Source of the DNA: Emydura subglobosa
Lineage: Eukaryota; Chordata; Testudines; Chelidae
Assembly: GCA_007922225.1 (NCBI GenBank)
Contig: ML679973.1
Coordinates: 4,743,597 to 4,807,596, forward strand
Direction: 5' to 3'
Length of the DNA: 64,000 bases
Position 1 is the first letter of the stretch, and each line of letters opens with the position of its first letter. This document shows positions 23,431 through 64,000 of this stretch, piece after piece. The notes under the pieces are model-generated. The model ran no database searches. It worked only from the letters and a program-made list of their open reading frames with translations, and was not told where the DNA came from. The translations under genes were made by a program, and so were the position numbers.

Positions 23431-25535
23431 ATTACCACCGCTTTGTAGGCATACTATTGGCCGCCAAATCGATCTTTGCAAGGGGCTACAGAAAAGCATT
23501 CACTCCTTGCTGGACAGAAGAGAGTCAGACTCTCTTCTGGCAATATCAAGATGACAAAAGCCCCAAAACCACAACGGCACTGCTTGAAGTCTTTGAACTC
23601 AGCAAGACAAAAAGGTGGTACGAAACCCTGACAACTTTTGATTTCACAAGGTCAAGCCACAAAGCCTGGAAGCTCCTCTGTCTTGTAGGCAGTGAGGCTC
23701 CAGGAGCCTACAAACCACCTCAAGCAAGTACAGATGCCATCTCCGCACAGTTAATTGCCAACTCCCGCGTGCCAATGGATAAAACGTAAGGCAGCAAATC
23801 CACAAACAGCTTTACTGCGCACTAAACCGGTGCCAGTTGTCTGCACCCCTTTCTTCCCCCAACACAATATGTGAAATGGACAAAAGTCTCTCCAACATTA
23901 AATCCAGGGACGTGGCAGGAATGGACAGAATATATCCTGAATTCCTGAAGAACCTTGGGCCGAAGGCAAGAAGGTGGCTGGCAGACTTCTTTATCAATGT
24001 CCACTCCTCTGGAATAATACCAAGAGTGGAAGGTAGCTAAGATCATAGCCATTTTGAAGCCCAGAAAAGAGACCCAAAAAAGCTACCAGCCCATCTGCTT
24101 CCTGAGCTGTTACTATAAACTGTTGGAGTGGCTCCTACTTCAAAGGTGACAACTGGGAACCAGTTGCTCCAGTACCAAACAGCAGGCCAGATTTAGAACC
24201 AGTTGCAATTGCTGTGACCTGGTGCTGACTTCAACCAGCTACACAGAATCCGGCAACCAGCGAAAATCAAAAACAGCAGCAGCATTAATTGACGTTTCTT
24301 CCACATATAATACTCTATGACGCAAAGGTCTCCTGTTGAAGTTATCATTAGCTTTCCAATGCCAACCAGCCATCAGGCTCATCACCGAGACGCTGAGTAA
24401 TAGAAGAGTCGCACTACACCTCGGTGAATCTGCTAGCAAATCATGGAGATTGAACAATGGCTTCCCACGGGAATCCATTTTTAGCACCTGCACTGTTCAA
24501 TCTCTATACCAGGGACACTCTAGTCACATCATTCTGGAAATTCCTCTATGCAGATGATACTGCACTAGCAACCCAAGCATCCTCTCTGCAGGCCAAAGAA
24601 AAGGTCATTAACAGCCACCTCTGGACACTTGAGACATATTCCAAAGCTTGGTGTCTGAAACCCAATGATCTGAAAACACTCATCTCTGCCTTCCACTTGA
24701 ACAACCACCAGGCCAAAGTGCCTCTGAAAGTGGAATTTTATGGTCTAACTTTATCCCATGACCACAATGCATGGTACATTGGAGTTACCCTCGATCAGAT
24801 GCTGAGCTATTGCCAACACCAAAAAGAAGGGTCAACATCATTCAGAAGCTCCGTGGCACATCCTGGGGATGCGATGCACACGTACTTGGAACGTCAGTAC
24901 AAGAAGCCCTGGTTTTGTCAATAGCAGAGTATTACACACCCGTTTGGTGCAACAGCTCCAACACCAATCTCATTGACACTGACATCAGTGCCACAGTCAG
25001 GATTGTTAGCAGCTCTCTCAGATCAGCACCAATACTGTTGCTCCTAGTTTTGGTAGGCATCACACCAGCCATCAGGCAAGACATTGCTGTGGTCTGGGAG
25101 TACAATAAGATCCTGGCTGCTCCGGACCTACTGATACCCCAAGATCTCATTCACTGCCACGTTCCCGACTCAAATCCAGAAAGCCTTTCTGGATCCACAT
25201 GTCAACTCTACAAGTCAACGGAAAGGATGCCAGTACTGGTTGGCTTGAATCATGGCATCCCAAATAAAAACCTGATTGAAGATCCAACGAAAGAAGTCTT
25301 GGGATTCTGCCTTCCCCATAGGAGGTGGACTACACTCAATCACGGTCAGACAACGCACAAAAGGTGTGGGTATCTCCGCCACAAATGGAAAATCAAAGAA
25401 TTTTGCGAGGTACAAACCATGCAACACATCATGGACAACTGCCCCGTTGATGCTTATGGTGATGGCACAAGAGGGATCCACTTAGCAACCCCAGAAGCAT
25501 TAGAACGCCTTTCCAAGCTTAAGATTCAATTATAA

Positions 25536-28049
25536 TCCCAGCCCATTACTTTTCAAATGCCATAGGAAAGACGACAACTGCATAATAATGAATAACCTCC
25601 TTATTAGTCGTGGGTTTCCCTGGCCTAACACCGGATTGCTTTGGGTGGATTGTGCATCTGAGTCAGAGGTGGTTCTTCTCCTGAGACAGAACAGAAAGTA
25701 ACAAAATAAAGGGGCCTGGCCCAGTGAAACCAGTAACACCTTGTTTGAATTGTTAGTTGCTTTTCCATGTCACTAGCCTGTGGTCTCCACTGTCATGGGC
25801 TCAGGGGGACTGGCTTGTGTTTGAAAGAGACTATTACCCCCTTAGACTGTATATGTCAGAGCTGCTTGTTTAAACTATCAAGTCCCTCTGTGGCTTTTTT
25901 GTGTGGGCATGCACACCTCGGCCCTCTGTTCAGTGAGGTATGTCAGATGCTTAGGTGTATTTAGTCCATAGATAAGCAGAAGGAACCTTGGTTTCAGTTC
26001 ACCCACTGCAGGTGGTCTTGTTTGGAGAAAGAAGGGCTGGAGGGATATGAACATGGGGAATTCCTTCCCTTATGTCTTGACTGCTATTTGCAAAGGGGAA
26101 AAGAGGCGCAACTTACATACAAAATATATCTTGAAGCCTTTTAAAGAGTTAAATAATCTAGATACAGAGTTCTATGCAATGAAGAGATGAGGAGTGGGGG
26201 GCTCTTGCTTTGCAAAACCTCATCGACTAGGTTTTACACCAAACTTGGGTTTAGTTGGGATCTGATTTCTATTTATCCTAACTTCCTAAAATGTGGAGGT
26301 GGGAGGTATATGTTTGATAAATGCCTGATTTTGGTCCATCTCTAATGCAGATTTAAATAATAATATTTAAAATAAAACTACATAAACCTTTCTCCTGTAA
26401 AGTTTGAAGGAGTAAAGTTAAGGTAGGTGCTGCCTCCAAAGAGTACGAAGTCTACCACCTGGAGGAGGAACTGAGCTCAGAAGCTGGCCCGCTTTGCCCT
26501 AAAGGTTTGGAATATACTGCAAGCAACAGCCACCCTCCTTACTTCCAAACTATGTATGTGGATCTTGCAGAGATCTCCTGGAGGAACTCCCAGAGGTTCG
26601 GAGGAGGTACGGGCAAGCTACGGGGATAGCCTTCCTCCCTGTCAGATCTGTGGGTGCATGCTCTTCTTTGTTCAAAAAAGCAGAGGACAGCATAAGGGCC
26701 CCAAGTAAGTACTTCAGCATTTGGCCTCATGAGTCTGAAGTTGAGTCCCACGTCTGGCCACCAGTGGTTGACTCAATATTAAAAAATAAACTTACATATA
26801 TTTTGGAGCACTCCACCAACATACCTGCCACGGCCAGTTTATCTTCAGTGTAGCTGCACTGAAGCCAGAGGACTTATAGCTGGCAGGGATTTGGCTGTAG
26901 GTGTTTGTGAGGCTGGGAATTATGTTGGCACATGTTGAAAGGAGAAACAATTGGAAATGAAACCAATTAAAGGGTAACCAAAGTAAAGGAAAAAGAGGGG
27001 TGGAGGAGTAGTCTTGTGCCTTTAAACTGCAAATTTCACTTTAAGAGTTGAGTAAAATTGGTAAAGACAAATGAAAAACAAGATTTATATTTTATTTCTG
27101 GCAGAACAGACATTTTTCCATGCTGGAGGAAGGCATTTTCCTGCTCTTTGAAACTAGCCTAACAGCAACACGTGCTGCTTGAGTTGGTTAACAGTGCCAC
27201 CAACTGGCCAATTCCCACCCCTTCTGGTGCTTCAGGATCCCAATACTCAGCAGTTTCCTGTGACAGGCCCCAAGTTTAAGCTCTTCTCACACACCTCCCA
27301 GAGAAAACTAGCTGCTCGCTAGGCTTCTGGAGCCAGGGTGAGCGAGCGATTGCCCCAGTGGCTCGCTGCCAGCACTCAAGGATCGTGATATAAGCCAGAA
27401 GGTTGGTTCTGTGGCCTTGAAATCTTACCCGACCAATACGAGATGTTTTTGCCAGCAGAAAAACCCCAAGCTGTTAACTAAGGCTCTGATCTTGCAAACC
27501 CTTACCCACCTAAGTAAGGGATGTTCTCGTAAGAGTTTGTAGTTTTGGTTCCTAAAGTCCTGATCCTGAGAGGTGCGGAGTTCCTGCAACTCCTGTTGAT
27601 TTTAATGGGAGTTGACAGTAATCAGAACCTCTGGGGGTCTGGCAATACCGTCTGTATGTGGCTGCACACATGTAAAATCTCAATGAGAGTGTTTGTGACG
27701 GAAAGCATTAGTCAATAGAAAGAAGGGTGTCAGAATCAGGCTCAGCAGTATTATTGAGAGTCACCAGACGGTGCTATTACAGACGGTGTTACAAGTTCAG
27801 CAGAACAGAAGGAATATATGCAGTAACATATTTAAACACATGCTTTCTACTGGCTGCAGTGACATTTCTTTTAGAAGCCGAACAGATCACCAGTGATGCC
27901 GGTTTGTTGTTCACAGCCTCCCTGACTGAGTCATTTGTTAGGGACAGCTACTGCTGACAGGCCTATACCCAGCAAGCACATTACATGGTGCCCAAAATGC
28001 TACAGTTACAAAGGTTCTACTGTGTCACGCAGAGCAAAGCCAATAATAA
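25536..28049. other. Intergenic between CHD1L 3' end and the LINE
   Basis: About 2.5 kb; no open frame with a recognisable product and no repeat that I can name. Confidence 0.4.
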
Positions 28050-28935
28050 AATAAAATTTTGCATTAAGAAACTTTATTTTTAATTGGATCAAAGGATCAC
28101 AAAAGCTTTAGAACAGCATAACCCTGATAAGCAGAAAGAGCAGTGGTGGAAGGAAGAGAAGTGTCTCTTATAAAGAGCACCTCAGATTTCGTCAGACTTG
28201 TGTGTCCTCGCCAAGGATTTTGATGAGATGGATGCTGCTTGGTTGTAAACATGTGACTAGGCAATGAGTGCTAACTTAGAATTTTCTGTTTGAAGAAACA
28301 TCTATAAGATAGGTTTCTCTGAAGTTGGGGCTGTTTACATTATGTGGAGTGTTTGCTCCAGACACTTCCCTTACTGAAGAGAGAAGTTTCATCATTATCA
28401 TTAAACCTTATCTCTTGTTTACAAGACTGGTTTTTCTGCTGGCCCGTTGGTGGTTGTTTGAGACAGTTTTCCCTGTGTATCTATATAATGTGTGTGTCTA
28501 TATATATTTGTTAGGGACAGCTATAGCTGTCAAACAACCACCAAATGGCTGGCAGAAAAATCAGTGTTGAATACAAGAGATAAGTCAAACAAAACTGCAC
28601 TGCAAACCCTGGGAATAATTTTAAATGGTGGCTTAAAATAAAGGCTTATGATTGGTCTTTAGTGAAGGTTTAATTTTCCATCTTAAAAACTAGAGATGGG
28701 CCCAAACAAACACCCGAGATGCATGGACCTCCTGAACTTTGAAGAAGTTTTAATACAGCTCTGGTTCATAATGAATATAAAAACCATGCAAAAGTACAGC
28801 GGTATAGAGACCTGAAGACCAACAGTGGCTTTGGATTTGCTCCAGAGATGCTGCATAAATACAGGCTGGCTGTAGATGTGATTTTGAAGAGATCATGGGT
28901 TTTTTGACTACACTTCTGAGTTAAACACTGGATCT
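28050..28935 (-). other. CHD1L: CHD1L 3' UTR and probable poly(A) site
   Basis: This is AT-rich sequence downstream of the stop without further exons. An AATAAA on the minus strand at 28078-28073 is a candidate poly(A) signal about 860 nt past the stop, and an ATTAAA at 28753-28748 would give a shorter form. A long inverted repeat (28405-28585) lies inside. The true end is not determined. Confidence 0.4.
28405..28585. repeat. Long imperfect inverted repeat in CHD1L 3' UTR
   Basis: The arm at 28405-28466 (CTTATCTCTTG..TTTTTCTGC..GGTGGTTGTTTG) is the reverse complement, with few mismatches, of the arm at 28527-28585. A 60-bp AT-rich spacer lies between. Transcribed RNA could fold into a stem of about 60 bp. 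May be a palindromic MITE. Confidence 0.85.
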
Positions 28936-61655
<32,720 letters not shown>

Positions 61656-61739
61656 CGCGAGCTGCGGAGACTCCGCCTTCACCCCCCACCCCGGCCTGCA
61701 AGGCCCAGAACAGGCCGGCCCCACAGCGCCGCTGCTATG

Positions 61740-61930
61740 GAAACCCCCGCCCCTGTGACCTATCAGAATTGACCCCGGAAGGCCGGCCAGCGCTGTTCTG
61801 TTATTGGCTGACCGAAGCAGCGCCTCGAGCCCAATCCTCTCTGCGGCCTGCGATTGGCTGGTCGCACAAGACGGCTTCCCTCATTGGTCAGACGCGGCTC
61901 CCCGCTGTTGATTGGACGAGTCGCTGGGCT
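61740..61930 (-). promoter_or_regulatory. CHD1L promoter with CCAAT-box (NF-Y-like) cluster
   Basis: Immediately upstream of CHD1L exon 1 lie four ATTGG motifs (CCAAT on the minus strand) at 61803, 61853, 61883 and 61911, and one CCAAT on the plus strand at 61831. No TATA box is seen; the segment is CpG-rich. NF-Y binds CCAAT and clusters like this are typical of TATA-less housekeeping promoters. Binding is inferred. Confidence 0.6.
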
Positions 61931-62908
61931 GCCCTGGGATTTTTCTTGGCATGCACGCGGCTGGCTGCTTTTTCCCACCCGAGCTGGTTTTGCGGGATGC
62001 ATTGCAGCTTCTTTTCTGCGGCTGGCGCTCTTCGACTCACCCAGCTCCTGCCTAGGAAGGGGGCTTTGTAAAGCGCTGGGCTTGCTCTACATTCTCACCC
62101 GCTCCCGCTTTGAAATAAAGAAATTAAACCCAGCTTTATTTACAGGCCGTATTTCTCTGGCACTTTCCACCAGCGTGTCCCAAAGCCCTGAAATATTAAA
62201 AGAGACATCGACTAGAAACCTAGTCATGGGGGGAAAAAAAAAAGAGGCACAAGAAAAGTAGTTTAAAGCATGAATCTCTAGAGCAATCGTGTTTACGGTG
62301 CTATCGCGGCTTTTTCTGTTTGTGTAGCTTTTTCTGTCCCCTGTTACTATGGGAAAGACACACAGCAGAGCCCAGGCCCAATCACTTTCTTCTGTTAACA
62401 GTGGTGTACGTGCTTAACTTCATAGGCATGAATTGTTCCACTGAGATCACCGGCTCTTCACACCACACTGGTAACTAGGTGGTAACTGAAGGATTAGGAC
62501 CTCGGCAAAGATTTGCACTCAAGTACCTGTATCCCTTAAAAGGGTTGGGGCATAATTGATTATAGAGGGAAAACAGTGACATTGACGGGGCACTAAGTGC
62601 TGCCTACTGCAGGAAGACGAGACATTGGGGGAGAGGAATTCACGTACCGCCCTGCAAACCCTCAAATGCGTTCCCTCTCCCCTGGTCCTGCAACCTGCCA
62701 GGGCGATCCCCCACCCCGCGTCCCCTTCAACCTCCTACGCGCAACCGCCCGCCGCGCTTCCTTTCCTGTGCAAAGCCCTTCGTGCAATAGCCCCGCCCCC
62801 ACTCCAGGGTGACCACTCCCCCTTCAGCCATCTGTGCAACCCCGACCTATCCACAGCCCGCCCCTCGGTGCAAATACTCCTGCTGCGTTCCCGTGCAATA
62901 CGTCCCAG

Positions 62909-62993
62909 CTGCATTGCATTGCATGCATGCATGATTGCATTGCATTACACTGCATTGCATGCATGCATGCATGATTGCACTGCATTGCATTGC
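62909..62993. repeat. TGCAT/TGCATGCA simple repeat
   Basis: About 85 bp made of TGCAT pentamers and palindromic TGCATGCA runs, in two similar blocks of about 40 bp. It sits roughly 155 bp upstream of the ATG at 63148. Confidence 0.85.
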
Positions 62994-63147
62994 TTCTCCT
63001 CCTCCTGCTGCAAACCTCGCTTTTAGCACTTCCTCCCTTTCGCCCTGTGCTAGTGCCACTGCGCAGCGCCTCCTCCTTGCGTGGTGCGTCACGTCAGCCG
63101 GCCTCGTCCCGCTCCGGAGCGCTGCTGAGCTGATTCGGATTGGCAGG

Positions 63148-63527
63148 ATGGCGCCGCTGCTGCTGTTCTCGCTGGCGGCCGCCCTGCTGCTCTTCTACTT
63201 GGGCTTCGTGCGGCGCTGCACCGGGACCCCCCGCGCCACCTTCCACCGCCGAGAGGCGGGCCGGGCCGCGGACAGCGGTCCCCAGCCCCCGCGGGACGCA
63301 GTGAGCGCCGGGCCGGGGGAGGCTGCTGGGGTGGGGTCAAGGGGCTGCCTTTCCCCCCGGGGGGGTCTCCATCCATCCATCCACCCATCCCCGCCCTGCG
63401 CCAGCCTCCCGGGTGTCCCGTCCCCATCCCCACCCGCAGCACTTGTCTGTCTGTCTTTGTCTCTCCCCAGCGGTCTGTCAGGCTGTCCGGCTTCCCGCTG
63501 CGCCTCTTCGCCCACCTGGCTAACACG
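63148..63527 (+). CDS. Unidentified gene, first two coding exons; signal-anchored membrane protein (continues beyond the window)
   Basis: Exon 1 (63148-63300, 51 codons) has an ATG in strong context (A at -3, G at +4). It encodes MAPLLLFSLAAALLLFYLGF, one hydrophobic helix, followed by an Arg-rich, Pro-rich segment. Donor GTGAGC follows in phase 0. Exon 2 (63471-63527, after CTCTCCCCAG) encodes RSVRLSGFPLRLFAHLANT and ends at donor GTGAGT. The structure predicts a signal peptide or type II anchor with the chain continuing to the right. I do not recognise the family. It lies head-to-head with CHD1L, about 1.4 kb apart, in a CpG island. A spurious frame is possible but two good splice pairs and the hydrophobic start argue for a real gene. 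Confidence 0.6.
63368..63390 (+). repeat. (TCCA)n microsatellite
   Basis: A short run of CCAT/TCCA units inside intron 1 of the right-hand gene. Confidence 0.7.
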
Positions 63528-64000
63528 GTGAGTACTGCCGGGCCCCCAGTGATACCGGGGTTTGGCACCTAGGGTGTCCGCCCACTCCCAGCCTCCGTTT
63601 CCCTGGGGAGGCGGATCTGAACCAAACCCACTGGAGACAGCGTGGGGAGGAGCCCTTCAAAGCTAGGGTGAAGAGGTCTGATTTTAAACCTCTGTCAAGC
63701 TAATCTCTGTCAAAGTCCTAGTGAGGGCAAGGGGCAGGGCTCCACTTAAAAGGCTGCCGCGGAGCAGGTGCAGGGATGCTCCTCCACCGACAGGACAGAG
63801 CTGCAGTGGAAGTTTTAATTACTGAGTGGTTTGTTAGTTTTCATTGGAATAAGAATAAAAATCCCCTCGTGAGAAAGCCGTTTCTTAAACTGTTTAAACT
63901 CCTGCACGTCCCTTCTTTCTAAAATAACATCTACCTTTTAACTCTAAAGCTGATGTAAGCAAGGTCTGAGTGTCTGAGTAAAGGGGGGCACATTATTTGC

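Larger units (their letters stand above)
22050..25535 (+). mobile_element. Degenerate APE-type LINE (not CR1), interrupted by hAT elements
   Basis: An endonuclease-like part (22080-22720: MQLNTESLVNAKYD, later THIGDFSSH in place of GDFN) is followed, after the hAT insertion, by a reverse-transcriptase domain. Recognisable blocks are AGMDRIYPEFLKNLGPKARR (23920-24000), ALIDVSSTYNTL, and LYADDTALATQA (24545-24590) with the YADD active site. Then come KAWCLKPNDLKTLISAFHL and YIGVTLDQMLSY, and a C-terminal region to about 25535 with a Cys/His-type end. The style resembles jockey-superfamily elements rather than CR1. Multiple frameshifts and stops; inactive. Confidence 0.75.
62640..63560 (+). promoter_or_regulatory. 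CpG-island promoter of the right-hand gene
   Basis: GC- and CpG-rich sequence surrounds the putative start at 63148, without a TATA box. It contains the TGCAT repeat at 62909-62993. It is separated from the CHD1L promoter by about 700 bp of ordinary sequence (61930-62640), in which I see no gene. Confidence 0.5.

Noticed and set aside
24771..25535. 254-codon frame as a host gene
   Set aside because: It continues the LINE reverse-transcriptase region in the same orientation, with the preceding RT blocks in adjacent frames.
62917..62993. TGCAT array as a CRISPR-like or satellite array
   Set aside because: There are no spacers of regular size and the unit is only five bases; it is a simple repeat.

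Overview
This is vertebrate nuclear DNA, most likely from a turtle or another non-avian sauropsid. The reasons are split genes with GT-AG introns, CpG-island promoters, and a repeat load of CR1 LINEs, MIR-like tRNA-SINEs, several hAT and PIF/Harbinger DNA transposons and a DIRS-type tyrosine-recombinase retrotransposon. There are no operons, CRISPR arrays or prokaryotic features. Almost every open frame longer than 60 codons is either a coding exon with intron read-through or chance frame in a repeat or CpG island.

Three host genes are visible. (1) 1-13.1 kb, minus strand: the 5' end of VANGL1, the planar-cell-polarity membrane protein. There is a CpG-island promoter and probable untranslated exon near 13.1 kb, the ATG exon at 4507-4720 and a second coding exon at 2790-2916. 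The membrane-spanning part lies beyond base 1. (2) 28.0-61.7 kb, minus strand: a complete CHD1L (ALC1), the PAR-dependent SNF2 chromatin remodeller. I traced all 23 coding exons with splice phases that close exactly: 2655 nt, 884 residues plus stop. They carry every helicase motif, the basic linker and the C-terminal macro domain. One intron (intron 7) uses a GC-AG border. (3) 63.1 kb to the end, plus strand: the first two coding exons of a gene for a signal-anchored membrane protein that I do not recognise. It is divergent from CHD1L across a CpG/CCAAT-rich interval.

The 15 kb between VANGL1 and CHD1L holds no host gene that I can support. It is a pile of old transposons: a MIR-like SINE; a CR1 split by a solo LTR; a PIF/Harbinger remnant with both of its ORFs; an L1/Tx1-like ORF1 scrap; and a non-CR1 LINE carrying a hAT element that itself carries a second hAT element, both with perfect 8-bp target duplications. 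CHD1L introns hold a rearranged DIRS element, a hAT transposase remnant with a CR1 fragment inside, MITEs, MIRs, an L2 fragment and LTR-like segments.

Nothing here is a new molecular system. The points most worth following are the GC-AG intron, the nested insertions with readable duplications, the DIRS structure, the NF-Y-like CCAAT cluster, the unidentified divergent gene, and the close tandem linkage of VANGL1 and CHD1L, which are separated by the centromere on human chromosome 1.
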